The position numbers and the translations under genes were made by a program. This document shows positions 6,262 to 14,502 of a stretch of DNA of 19,897 nt, piece by piece. Numbering within the stretch: position 1 is the stretch's first letter; each line of letters begins with the position of its first letter. Below the pieces are notes generated by a model. It searched no databases and had not been told where the DNA came from. It saw only the letters and a program-made list of their open reading frames with translations. The DNA is from Bacteroidota bacterium (GTDB lineage Bacteria; Bacteroidota; Bacteroidia; Bacteroidales; Bacteroidaceae), in NCBI GenBank assembly GCA_023458215.1, contig JAEXAJ010000140.1, forward strand, positions 1-19,897. The letters run 5' to 3'.

Positions 6262-9099
6262 TTATTTCACAACGATGTTTACGATCTTCTTTGGCACTAC
6301 GATTACCTTTTGAACAGCTTTATCTTCTATCCACTTCGCAGAACGATCGTCGGCCAATACAGCAGTCTGAATGACTTCAGATGTTGCGTCAGCAGGGAAC
6401 TCCATGTTGAAGCGGGCTTTTCCATTGAAGGAAATAGTATAGTTAATCGTATTTTCTACCAAATATTCTTCGTTGTATGCAGGCCATTTTGCATCGCATA
6501 CTGAACCTTCGTTACCCAATGTTGCCCACAATTCTTCGCATACGTGCGGAGCAAAAGGAGCCAAGGTGATGACAAACTGGTTCAGGATTTCTTTCTTATA
6601 ACATTTCAGTGTGTACAGTTCGTTTACACAAATCATGAATGCACTGATAGAAGTGTTATAAGAGAAGGTTTCGATATCTCCTGTAACTTTCTTTATGAGC
6701 TTATGCAAAGATTTCAGTTCTTCGGAGGTAGCAGGTTCGTCTGTTACCTGATAATTGTTGTTACGGTCGTAAAACAGTGTCCAGAACTTCTTGATAAATC
6801 GGTGTACACCGTCAATACCGTTTGTATCCCAAGGTTTGGATTGCTCTACCGGACCCAGGAACATTTCGTACATACGCAATGTATCTGCTCCGTACTTCTC
6901 GACAATCATATCCGGGTTGACAACGTTGAACATGGATTTACTCATCTTTTCTACCGCCCAACCACAGATATACTTTCCGTCTTCGAGAATAAACTCGGCT
7001 GTCTCGTATTCAGGACGCCATGCTTTGAAAGCTTCTATATCGAGAATATCGTTGGATACGATGTTTACGTCCACATGGAGTGGGGTAGTGTCGTATTTAT
7101 CTTTCAGGTTCAGAGATACGAAGGTATTGGTATCTTTGATGCGATAAACAAAATTGCTTCGGCCTTGAATCATTCCTTGGTTAACTAACTTTTGGAAAGG
7201 TTCTTCTACAGCAGAAACACCCAGATCATGCAGGAATTTGTTCCAGAAACGGGAGTAGATTAAGTGTCCGGTAGCATGTTCGGTACCACCTACGTAGAGA
7301 TCGACATTACGCCAGTATTCATCCACTTTCTTATCAACCAATGCCGTATGGTTGCGTGGATCCATATAGCGCAGATAGTAAGCGCTTGAACCTGCAAAAC
7401 CGGGCATAGTATTCAGTTCTAATGGGAAGATGGTGATGTTATCTATCTGCTTATTATCTGTAATGCACTTATTTACAGTATCCCAAGCCCATTTAGTGGC
7501 GTGTCCCAACGGAGGTTCGCCTGTTTCGGTAGGGAGGAATTTGGCAACTTCGGGAAGTTCCAGGGGCAAACAGCTTTCATCGATCATGTAAGGCATTCCG
7601 TCCTTGTAATAAACCGGGAACGGTTCACCCCAGTAACGTTGGCGTGAGAAGATAGCGTCACGTAAACGGAAGTTTACTTTCACACGGCCCAAATTATGTT
7701 CTTTTACATAGATCTTAGTAGCTGCGATGGCTTCTTTGATAGTTAATCCATTCAGGTTCAGATCACAATAAGGCTCTACACCTTCACGTGGGGAGTTGCA
7801 TACGATACCTTCTTTAGCATCGAAACTTTCTTCGCTAACGTCACAACCTTCTACTAAAGGACGGATTTCCAGTCCGAAATGTTTAGCAAAAGCGTAGTCA
7901 CGGCTATCGTGTGCAGGAACAGCCATGATAGCGCCTGTACCATATCCGGCAAGTACATAGTCGCTGATCCAAATGGGTACTGCTTCGCCGGTGAAGGGAT
8001 TGATAGCATAACTTCCTGAGAATACGCCGGTCACGCTACGGTCGGCAATACGTTCACGCTCTGTACGTTTCTTGGTGCGGTCAAGATAAGCATCTACTTC
8101 TGCTTTCTGTGCTGCGGTCGTCAATTGGGGTACTAATTCACTTTCGGGAGCTAATACCATGAAAGTAACACCGAACATCGTATCAGCGCGTGTAGTAAAG
8201 ATAGTAAATTCCAAATCGCTATCTTTTACTTTGAATTGTACTTCGGCACCTTCACTACGACCTATCCAGTTCTTTTGGGTTTCTTTTAAAGATTCAGTCC
8301 AATCTATGGTATCGAGTCCGTCCAGTAGACGTTGTGCGTATGCGGATACACGAAGACACCATTGGCGCATTTTCTTTTGTACCACAGGGAAGCCTCCACG
8401 TTCGGATACACCGTCTACTACTTCGTCGTTGGCAAGTACGGTTCCCAGTTGAGGACACCAGTTTACCATCGTTTCGCCTAGGTAGGCGATACGGTAGTTC
8501 ATCAATATCTCTTGCTGTTCTTTTTCGCTTTTGGCTTTCCATTCCTCGGCAGTGAAATGCAGCTCTTCGTTGCAGGCGGCATTCAGGCCTTCGTTGCCGT
8601 ATATGGGGAATGCTTCGATCAACTCTTGGATGGGACGGGCTTGTTTCTCGTCATTACAATAATAGCTGTTAAACATCTTTTGGAAAGCCCATTGTGTCCA
8701 GTGGTAATATTCCGGATCGCAAGTACGGATTTCGCGACTCCAGTCGAAACAGAAACCTATTTTATCCAGTTGCTCGCGATAGCGGTTGATATTAGCTTTT
8801 GTGGTAACATCAGGGTGTTGTCCTGTCTGGATGGCATATTGCTCGGCGGGAAGTCCGTAAGCGTCATATCCCATCGGATTCAGCACATTGAAACCTTGTA
8901 GGCGTTTGTAACGAGCATAAATGTCCGAAGCAATATATCCCAATGGATGGCCTACGTGTAAGCCCGCACCCGAAGGGTAGGGAAACATATTCAGCACATA
9001 GTATTTTTGCTTTGTTTCATCTTCCGTCACTTGGTAGGTTTTATTCTCTACCCACTGTTTTTGCCATTTCTTTTCAATCTCCCTGAAATTGTATTCCAT
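6262..9099 (-). CDS. leuS: Leucine-tRNA ligase
   Basis: LeuRS attaches leucine to tRNA-Leu. The class I signatures are present: the HIGH motif as HVGH at 48-51 after [10 protein letters not shown], and KMSKS at 718-722. The CP1 editing domain shows TTRADT (302-307) and [19 protein letters not shown] (387-405) with its editing aspartate. At 945 residues it is longer than the roughly 860 residues of the E. coli enzyme. The additions appear around 148-205 (between the Rossmann core and NWCP) and around 645-710, just before KMSKS, where LeuRS carries its leucine-specific domain. It is the first gene of the leuS-yitT-rdgB operon. The start at 9099 is supported by full N-terminal alignment to the family ([14 protein letters not shown]). 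Confidence 0.97.
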   Translation of the reverse strand: MEYNFREIEKKWQKQWVENKTYQVTEDETKQKYYVLNMFPYPSGAGLHVGHPLGYIASDIYARYKRLQGFNVLNPMGYDAYGLPAEQYAIQTGQHPDVTTKANINRYREQLDKIGFCFDWSREIRTCDPEYYHWTQWAFQKMFNSYYCNDEKQARPIQELIEAFPIYGNEGLNAACNEELHFTAEEWKAKSEKEQQEILMNYRIAYLGETMVNWCPQLGTVLANDEVVDGVSERGGFPVVQKKMRQWCLRVSAYAQRLLDGLDTIDWTESLKETQKNWIGRSEGAEVQFKVKDSDLEFTIFTTRADTMFGVTFMVLAPESELVPQLTTAAQKAEVDAYLDRTKKRTERERIADRSVTGVFSGSYAINPFTGEAVPIWISDYVLAGYGTGAIMAVPAHDSRDYAFAKHFGLEIRPLVEGCDVSEESFDAKEGIVCNSPREGVEPYCDLNLNGLTIKEAIAATKIYVKEHNLGRVKVNFRLRDAIFSRQRYWGEPFPVYYKDGMPYMIDESCLPLELPEVAKFLPTETGEPPLGHATKWAWDTVNKCITDNKQIDNITIFPLELNTMPGFAGSSAYYLRYMDPRNHTALVDKKVDEYWRNVDLYVGGTEHATGHLIYSRFWNKFLHDLGVSAVEEPFQKLVNQGMIQGRSNFVYRIKDTNTFVSLNLKDKYDTTPLHVDVNIVSNDILDIEAFKAWRPEYETAEFILEDGKYICGWAVEKMSKSMFNVVNPDMIVEKYGADTLRMYEMFLGPVEQSKPWDTNGIDGVHRFIKKFWTLFYDRNNNYQVTDEPATSEELKSLHKLIKKVTGDIETFSYNTSISAFMICVNELYTLKCYKKEILNQFVITLAPFAPHVCEELWATLGNEGSVCDAKWPAYNEEYLVENTINYTISFNGKARFNMEFPADATSEVIQTAVLADDRSAKWIEDKAVQKVIVVPKKIVNIVVK

Positions 9100-9151
9100 A
9101 ATGGTATTTGTTAGTATATTGTTGAAAACACTGTTAATTCTGTTGTTAATA

Positions 9152-9186
9152 CCGGTTAGTATCCGGTTAATATCGGCGCAAAGTTA
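9152..9186 (-). promoter_or_regulatory. leuS promoter -7 box and leader direct repeats
   Basis: CAAAGTTA at 9179-9186 reads TAACTTTG on the minus strand, a -7 box giving a leader of about 70 nt. Just inside the leader are two CCGGTTA copies (9152-9158 and 9163-9169) exactly 11 bp apart, followed by a partial CGG at 9174. No clear -33 box and no T-box structure. Confidence 0.4.
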
Positions 9187-9239
9187 AAGGTTTATTTTCA
9201 GATTTGTAGCGAAGTAGCATAAAAAACACTACCGAGGAC

Positions 9240-9270
9240 TTGACAAAGTACTTTTTATTGCCTATATTTG
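9240..9270 (+). promoter_or_regulatory. Promoter of candidate small RNA
   Basis: TTGACA (9240-9245), 17 bp, then TATATTTG (9263-9270). This fits both the Bacteroides TAnnTTTG box and a classical -35 hexamer and is the strongest promoter seen in the window. No coding ORF follows before the terminator at 9365. Confidence 0.55.
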
Positions 9271-9276
9271 TAAAGT

Positions 9277-9401
9277 GCTTATAAAACTAATTTTTTGTTT
9301 GTAATACAAATAATAGCTAGATTAATTCAATAGGATTTTACAAAAAAGATTATTAGGATATGTTAAAGGGATGAAGTCTGTGAAGATTCCATCCCTTTTT
9401 T
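9277..9401 (+). ncRNA. Candidate small RNA of about 125 nt
   Basis: The limits are inferred from the promoter at 9240-9270 and the intrinsic terminator ending at 9401. The segment is A/T-rich and has no ORF longer than a few codons. It contains a small hairpin TTTGT-aat-ACAAA near 9297-9309 before the terminator stem. I do not recognise its family. It could instead be an attenuated leader, but the kinase gene at 9540 has its own promoter. It is not long enough for a typical 6S RNA. Confidence 0.4.
9365..9401 (+). terminator. Intrinsic terminator of the candidate small RNA
   Basis: AAAGGGATG (9365-9373) pairs with CATCCCTTT (9390-9398). Inside it AGTCT pairs with AGATT (one G-T) around a GTGA loop, and the stem is followed by a run of six to seven T. 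The T tract places its direction on the plus strand. Confidence 0.75.
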
Positions 9402-9490
9402 AAGTTAATAATCGAAATTCATTTGTTTAAATGGAAATCAGTTTTTAAGTGAATTTAGTGTGGACAAATCATATTGAGTGCAACCTCAAC

Positions 9491-9520
9491 TTGGCTTTCT
9501 TAGGAAAAGTGTTATCTTTG
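9491..9520 (+). promoter_or_regulatory. Promoter of the first histidine kinase gene
   Basis: TTGG (9491-9494), 18 bp, TATCTTTG (9513-9520). The predicted start lies only about 13 nt before the ATG at 9540. The stretch 9402-9490 holds nothing else I recognise. Confidence 0.5.
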
Positions 9521-9539
9521 CCTTCAAAATAATAGCAAG

Positions 9540-11762
9540 ATGAAACTTCGTTCTGTCTATATCCTTTCAATTGTGGGTTTGTTGTTGGTAATCGTGGTGC
9601 AAGTTGGCGGCATGATATATGCTTATAACAACAATAAGAAAGAGGCGGAGCGTGCGTTGAACGAATGTTTCCGGCTGGCCTTTATAGAGACGGTGGATAA
9701 TCAGATTAATAATTTGCCGTTTCCTGATTATACAATTCCTTTCTATACGTATCTTCCTCAAGATAGCGGCAGAACCTATGATGATGAGGCTTTCTTGGGA
9801 TATCAGCAGGCGGCTGCTTTCTTGGAAGATGTATATCATGTCACTATCCCGTTGGATGAAATGGCGAGATTGGTGGAGAAGAAGTTGAAATGGAAAAATA
9901 TAGATAGAACCGTATGGATTGATCCGGTAGAAGATCATAGTCAATATTCGCCCTACAGACGCTTTAAAACAGTGATGTCTGAACAAGCCTGGCTCAATGA
10001 AAAAAAAGGAGAAGCCATAGAAGCTACTATTATTTCTCCTTTTATGCCACTTGTCAAGGATATATTATACTTGTTTTTACCTACTCTTCTGCTGATTGCT
10101 TTCCTGATCTATTGCTGGACAAAACAGATGGATTCTATTATCAGGCAGCAAGGTGATATTGAGGAACAACGTTCTGCTTTTTATCTACTCGCCGAGAAGA
10201 TGCGACTCCCGATAGGCGAGGTACGCAAACAGATTCCGGAAAAGAAATGGGAGGATATTGAAGCTTCGGGCAAACATTTGCTGGACATGACAGAGCATAC
10301 GCTTACGGGAGCTAAAGAGAGCGAACGGCAAAGACAAACCCGCAAGCAACATTCCTTTAAAATATTCTCAATCATTGGTTTGATTGCCAGTTGTCTTTTG
10401 CTGGTGGTTTGGTTCGTTTATCTGTATCGTACGGCTTTTGAAGAAACTACTTATCAGGTGAACGATTGTTTTGAGGCAGCTTTTTATGATGAGATTTTAA
10501 ACCGTTTTCCATTGTTCCATTCACAAACAACGGAGTCTACAGAAGATGATGCAGCCAAAAGTGAAGAACCGGTTGATTCGCCTTTTGCCAAAGAGCAGCG
10601 GATATTTTTGGAGAAAGAGGGAGCCAAATATAAGATTCAACGTATGTACGTAGTGCACATATACAATTCGATTGATTTGAATTATCGCCTTCGTGCTGCT
10701 TTGATTATGCAAAAGGAATTTAATGAGAGTAAGTTAGACTTCCCTCTTTCCATGCAATTCCTCGATTCTGCTTTTTCCTCCCGTTTGGCGGCATTGGGAA
10801 TGACTGGCTACAATGGCATTCGCCAATATGCTTCTCCCTCGGATAGTACACTTTCGGAAAAGGGCTACACTTCTGCCAAGCATCTTGATATTTCCTCCCG
10901 ATTTATTCCCTTAAAAGAAGATAGTACTCTTTGCGTGCAAGGAATCGTAAGGAATCCCTACCGCTATGTGGTCAGCTCCGTTTGGTATCTGTTCTTACCA
11001 CTTGGCATGATGTTCCTGGTAGTATTGAACTGTATCTTCGGTCAGGTAAAAGTATTGAAGATACAACGTCGGTTGGGGCAGTTTCAGAAAGACTTTACGT
11101 ATGCTATGATACACGATATGAAATCTCCATTAAGCTCTATTCTGATGGGTGCACATATTCTGGCCAGCGGTAAACTATCTGATAAACCGGATAAAGAGGA
11201 GAAGTACAGGCAAGCAATGACAGACGAATGCGAGCATCTGCTGACGCTTTCCAACCGGGTACTCGTATTAACGCAATTGGATAAGGGACATTTACAATTG
11301 AATAAAGAGGAAGTCGTTCTACGTCCATTGCTGGATGACTTGATTGCTAAAATCACATTAAAAGCTACCAAGAAAGTAGAGTTCAATGTTGTATACCATC
11401 GTTGTGAAACAGTTTATGCCGACGCTTTCTGCTTGCGCGAAGTGCTCGGTAACCTGTTGGATAACGCCATTAAATATTCCCATGACGAAGTAAAGATTGA
11501 CATCATTTGTGAGTCTGAGAAAGGCTTTTCAAAGATAAAAGTCTGTGACAACGGGCTGGGCATTCCTTTGAAAGATCAGTTCCGCATCTTCGACCGCTTT
11601 GAACGATCCGCTGCTGCCCATAGCGGTAAAGGAGGAACTACGGGCTTCGGCTTGGGACTGAACTATGTGCAGCAAGTGATGTTGGCACACGAAGGTAAAG
11701 TAGAGGTGGAGAGTGAAGAAGGACGCTTCAGTGAATTCACACTTTGCTTTCCATTAATTTGA
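9540..11762 (+). CDS. Sensor histidine kinase with duplicated sensor and a degenerate first DHp domain
   Basis: A 740-residue inner-membrane kinase. Order: TM1 (5-28), extracytoplasmic region, TM2 (173-192), a DHp-like segment (about 209-257), TM3 (273-296), second extracytoplasmic region, TM4 (478-500), DHp with YAMIHDMKSPLSSI (catalytic His525), and an ATPase domain. The ATPase domain shows the N box LGNLLDNAIKYS, G1 VCDNGLGIP, F box FDRFERS and G2 GFGLGLNYVQQV. The first half repeats the second: NECFRLAF (41-48) parallels NDCFEAAF (308-315), YLFLP occurs at 177-181 and 483-487, and YLLAEKMRLPI (215-225) parallels YAMIHDMKSPL (521-531). Glu219 stands where the phospho-accepting His should be, so the first unit cannot be phosphorylated there. 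No receiver domain and no adjacent regulator. The kinase half is paralogous to the kinase at 17104. It probably autophosphorylates at His525 and signals to an unlinked regulator. Confidence 0.95.
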   Translation: MKLRSVYILSIVGLLLVIVVQVGGMIYAYNNNKKEAERALNECFRLAFIETVDNQINNLPFPDYTIPFYTYLPQDSGRTYDDEAFLGYQQAAAFLEDVYHVTIPLDEMARLVEKKLKWKNIDRTVWIDPVEDHSQYSPYRRFKTVMSEQAWLNEKKGEAIEATIISPFMPLVKDILYLFLPTLLLIAFLIYCWTKQMDSIIRQQGDIEEQRSAFYLLAEKMRLPIGEVRKQIPEKKWEDIEASGKHLLDMTEHTLTGAKESERQRQTRKQHSFKIFSIIGLIASCLLLVVWFVYLYRTAFEETTYQVNDCFEAAFYDEILNRFPLFHSQTTESTEDDAAKSEEPVDSPFAKEQRIFLEKEGAKYKIQRMYVVHIYNSIDLNYRLRAALIMQKEFNESKLDFPLSMQFLDSAFSSRLAALGMTGYNGIRQYASPSDSTLSEKGYTSAKHLDISSRFIPLKEDSTLCVQGIVRNPYRYVVSSVWYLFLPLGMMFLVVLNCIFGQVKVLKIQRRLGQFQKDFTYAMIHDMKSPLSSILMGAHILASGKLSDKPDKEEKYRQAMTDECEHLLTLSNRVLVLTQLDKGHLQLNKEEVVLRPLLDDLIAKITLKATKKVEFNVVYHRCETVYADAFCLREVLGNLLDNAIKYSHDEVKIDIICESEKGFSKIKVCDNGLGIPLKDQFRIFDRFERSAAAHSGKGGTTGFGLGLNYVQQVMLAHEGKVEVESEEGRFSEFTLCFPLI

Positions 11763-11792
11763 AAACACATCTTTTCGTAGTAGTCGTTGATT

Positions 11793-11815
11793 AAAAGATC
11801 TTCGGTTCCTTTTTT
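11793..11815 (+). terminator. Weak candidate terminator after the first kinase gene
   Basis: AAAAGATC-TTCG-GTTCCTTTTTT forms an imperfect stem capped by a TTCG tetraloop and followed by a T run. Two mismatches make it uncertain. It would separate the kinase transcript from the LemA operon. Confidence 0.35.
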
Positions 11816-11975
11816 GCTTTGTATAATAGAGAAACTCGCTTGATGTGATTGGAAATGTCCCCTTATATCTCCCACTTTGATTTATGATAATGCTTTGTAA
11901 TACATTGTTTTATATATTAATTATTTCCCCCTCATTTGTCCCCCTGCTTTCTTTCCTGGTTTGTGTGCTACTTCC

Positions 11976-11983
11976 TACATTTG
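11976..11983 (+). promoter_or_regulatory. -7 box upstream of the LemA operon
   Basis: TACATTTG matches TAnnTTTG and lies 60 bp before the lemA-like start codon, giving a leader of about 50 nt. The -33 element is unclear: a TTTG exists at 11960 but only 12 bp away. The remaining spacer, 11816-12042, shows no gene. Confidence 0.4.
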
Positions 11984-12042
11984 CTAATGTTTCCTAAACA
12001 GAGACATTACTGCTATTATTCATCTATTCAAAAAGTAAAATT

Positions 12043-12621
12043 ATGGAAAACCAAGGGATGCTTCTTTATATTGGGATAGCTCTTATTGTACTGTTGGTTT
12101 GCTGGTATATTTGGGCTGCAAACAATCTTATTGCTAAGCGAAACCGGGTAAAACAATGTCGTAGCGGTATATGTGTAGTGCTGAAGCAGCGGAATGACAT
12201 GATACCGAATCTGGTGGCTGCCGTGAAATCTTATATGGGGCATGAAAACGAGATACTGACACGTATAACGGAACTTCGTTCGCATACATTCCAAGCTTCC
12301 CAAGAAACGGAACAGATAAAGAACGGTAATGAGCTTTCAGGCCTTTTGTCGAGGCTTCAACTTTCTGTAGAAGACTATCCCGAATTGAAGGCAAACCAAC
12401 AATTCAACCGCTTGATGGCAAATGTCGAAGATATGGAATTACAGTTGCAAGCCATCCGGCGTACTTATAACGCTGCTGTTACCGACTATAACAATTTCAT
12501 CGAGATGTTTCCTTCTTCCATTGTGGCGCGTCAGCAGAACCACCATGCAGAGGAACTGATAGACATTCCCGAACACGAGAAACAGAATGTGGATGTAAGC
12601 AAACTATTCAAGCAGCAGTGA
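12043..12621 (+). CDS. LemA family membrane protein
   Basis: A 192-residue LemA protein. One N-terminal membrane segment (about 6-24) anchors a mostly alpha-helical domain that in this family lies outside the cytoplasm. Diagnostic stretches are RNDMIPNLVAAVKSYMGHE, YPELKANQQF and AIRRTYNAAVTDYNNFIEMFP. These align well with LemA proteins across bacteria, so the call is firm even though the biochemical function is not settled. Family members are often found beside membrane proteases or YgcG-type proteins. Here it opens a tight operon and its stop is separated by one base from the next start. Its tail after residue 160 is polar and ends in VSKLFKQQ. Confidence 0.93.
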   Translation: MENQGMLLYIGIALIVLLVCWYIWAANNLIAKRNRVKQCRSGICVVLKQRNDMIPNLVAAVKSYMGHENEILTRITELRSHTFQASQETEQIKNGNELSGLLSRLQLSVEDYPELKANQQFNRLMANVEDMELQLQAIRRTYNAAVTDYNNFIEMFPSSIVARQQNHHAEELIDIPEHEKQNVDVSKLFKQQ

Positions 12622-12622
12622 T

Positions 12623-13654
12623 ATGGAGACGATTGATTTTAAGAACCTCTCGCAGCAATTGCGTGCCGAGTTGTCAAGGGTGAATAACTGGCGCAAGATA
12701 GTACGTGCATTGAGTATTATGGTCTATCTTTTTGTGTTCTGTTGGTTTATGTTCGTGCTGTTTGGCGGTTATTTGGCAGGACATGTAGGATGGGAGAATT
12801 ATTCTCGGGTTACGCAATACATTTTCCCTGTCTTTATGGGTTTTGTAGTGTTGAGTTTTGTCTTTTCCCGCAGCCTGATGAAGTTTCAGGAACAGGAGAA
12901 CGATATCATGCGCAACATCATGTCGGCAATGTTCCCTTCCGTCTGTTTCGATTTCTCCTCTCAGTTGGATTATAAAGTACTGTCGGGCAGCAAGCTTTTC
13001 AACACTTCCTCTTCTGATCCTGCTTTGGGAACTGCTACCTATGGTTATTTGGAGATTCCGCGTGGCGAGCACACCTTTTATGTAGCGGATATAGGCGTTT
13101 CCTATGGTTTGATGAATAAGTTGGCACTCAATTCCGTGACGGGTTATTTTGTGATGATTTACCGGTATGTACTTCGTCCGTTGTTTGCTTCCCGCTTCGA
13201 GAGTAGTGCGCATAACTTCCGGGGTATGTTCGGTTGGTGCCGGCTAGAGAAGACTTTCAAGGGTAGTATCATTATCCTGCCCGATCATTTGGAGCAGAAA
13301 GTAGGGTATCTGGCGCAGAATGTTCAGGGATTGAAGAAACGTTATAATGCCCGCTTCATGCACTTGGAAGACCCCGATTTCGAGAAGTACTTTGCTGTAT
13401 ATGCCGAGGATGAGGTAGCTGCGCGTATGCTGCTCACTCCTGCCATGATGCGTCACATCACTCGCCTACGTGAAACTTTCGGACACGATATGATGCTTTC
13501 TTTCAATAAGAACACCTTTTATTATGCAGCGGTGATGCCCGACGGTTTCTTGTGCCTGCGCAAGCAAGCCTTGGATAATGAACACTTGCTGGAACAGATT
13601 TACAATGAAATAAACTTGTCTTGCCATGTGGCGGATGAATTGAAGTTGAACTAA
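12623..13654 (+). CDS. DUF3137 domain membrane protein
   Basis: A 343-residue protein with two membrane segments near the N-terminus (about 30-52 and 66-83) and a large soluble C-terminal domain. The stretch FKGSIIILPDHLE followed by LEDPDFEKYFAVYAEDEVAA and RMLLTPAMMRHI is characteristic of DUF3137, whose function is unknown. The middle part has several aromatic-rich strands (GYLEIPRGEHTFYVADIGV). It begins one base after the LemA gene, so translation is probably coupled and the two products may act as a pair at the membrane. No catalytic motif is recognised. Confidence 0.85.
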   Translation: METIDFKNLSQQLRAELSRVNNWRKIVRALSIMVYLFVFCWFMFVLFGGYLAGHVGWENYSRVTQYIFPVFMGFVVLSFVFSRSLMKFQEQENDIMRNIMSAMFPSVCFDFSSQLDYKVLSGSKLFNTSSSDPALGTATYGYLEIPRGEHTFYVADIGVSYGLMNKLALNSVTGYFVMIYRYVLRPLFASRFESSAHNFRGMFGWCRLEKTFKGSIIILPDHLEQKVGYLAQNVQGLKKRYNARFMHLEDPDFEKYFAVYAEDEVAARMLLTPAMMRHITRLRETFGHDMMLSFNKNTFYYAAVMPDGFLCLRKQALDNEHLLEQIYNEINLSCHVADELKLN

Positions 13655-13683
13655 CTCATTAATAAACACATAAAAACAAAAGA

Positions 13684-14475
13684 ATGATGGAAAATAACAA
13701 TTGGATGTTTTGGGGCACGGCCACGGCTATGGTAATCGCTTTTCTTTATCTTAAAGTATGGCCGTTTGCCCGTAAGATAATCAGAGCTTTCGGAGGAATA
13801 CGTTTGAATTCTAAGTCAAACTTGTCCGAGCAACAGTATAAGAAACTCTCTGTCGGTAGTTTGTACGCTTTGCAACAAGGCGGTTATCTGAACTCACTTA
13901 CCTTGGACATCAATGATAAACTACCTACTATTTTAGGTCAGTGGTGGGGAGTAAGTACTGCCCGTGATGCTCGTGAAACACTGGACTATTTGTGTCAGAA
14001 AGGTTTTGATTATTATTTCCCGTTTGTTTATCAAGCATTTTTGCTGGATGATGAGCAGGCGCAAGATCTGATTTTCCAGCAGAACATGAAGAGTCAGGAA
14101 GATTATGATAAGGCGGTTGAACAACTGTACAATCTTAAAGCTACTTATCAAGAACTGGTAGATTGCGAAGTCATTGCCTCAAAGGAAGATATTGCCTGTT
14201 ATGGAGTGATCGGTTGGGATGCAGGCAGACTGAATTTCATGGCACGGGCCTGTTATGATGCCAAGTATATTTCCGAAATAGAGGCTTGGAAGTATATTGA
14301 TAAAGCATACGACTTGGCTCATTCTAACTTTACTTCCTGGCATGATATGGCAATGAGCTACGTCATTGGCCGTGCCATTTGGGGTGGAACTGGTGCTTAT
14401 AATTCCAGCATGAAGGGATTTGCTGACAATTTGCTTTCCGATTCTAAGAGCCCTTGGGTACAAATAAAATGGTAA
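13684..14475 (+). CDS. DUF1266 domain protein with one N-terminal membrane segment
   Basis: A 263-residue protein. Residues 7-24 are hydrophobic and likely a membrane anchor. The remainder fits DUF1266 (the YbeR/YbeU group): ILGQWWGVSTARDARETLDY, then WDAGRLNFMARACYDAKYIS and EAWKYIDKAYDLAHSNFTSW ahead of a final GRAIWGG. The conserved Trp-Asp-x-x-Arg and the second Trp are the usual marks. The function of the family is unknown. There are two possible start codons, at 13684 and 13687; the first is used here. It lies 29 bp after the DUF3137 gene in the same operon. Confidence 0.82.
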   Translation: MMENNNWMFWGTATAMVIAFLYLKVWPFARKIIRAFGGIRLNSKSNLSEQQYKKLSVGSLYALQQGGYLNSLTLDINDKLPTILGQWWGVSTARDARETLDYLCQKGFDYYFPFVYQAFLLDDEQAQDLIFQQNMKSQEDYDKAVEQLYNLKATYQELVDCEVIASKEDIACYGVIGWDAGRLNFMARACYDAKYISEIEAWKYIDKAYDLAHSNFTSWHDMAMSYVIGRAIWGGTGAYNSSMKGFADNLLSDSKSPWVQIKW

Positions 14476-14502
14476 AGTTATCTTTTAAAACGATATTATA
14501 AT

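Noticed and set aside
6544..7188. 214-codon open frame on the plus strand
   Set aside because: It is antisense to the well-supported leuS gene, has Cys/Phe/Val-rich composition typical of a shadow frame, and matches no family.
9100..9178. T-box or leucine attenuator in the leuS leader
   Set aside because: No specifier loop, no T-box sequence and no terminator/antiterminator pair; T-boxes are not expected in this phylum.
9277..9401. 6S RNA
   Set aside because: Too short, and no long interrupted stem with a central bubble can be drawn.
12674..13213. 179-codon open frame on the minus strand
   Set aside because: Antisense to the DUF3137 gene, polar low-complexity translation, no promoter or family match.
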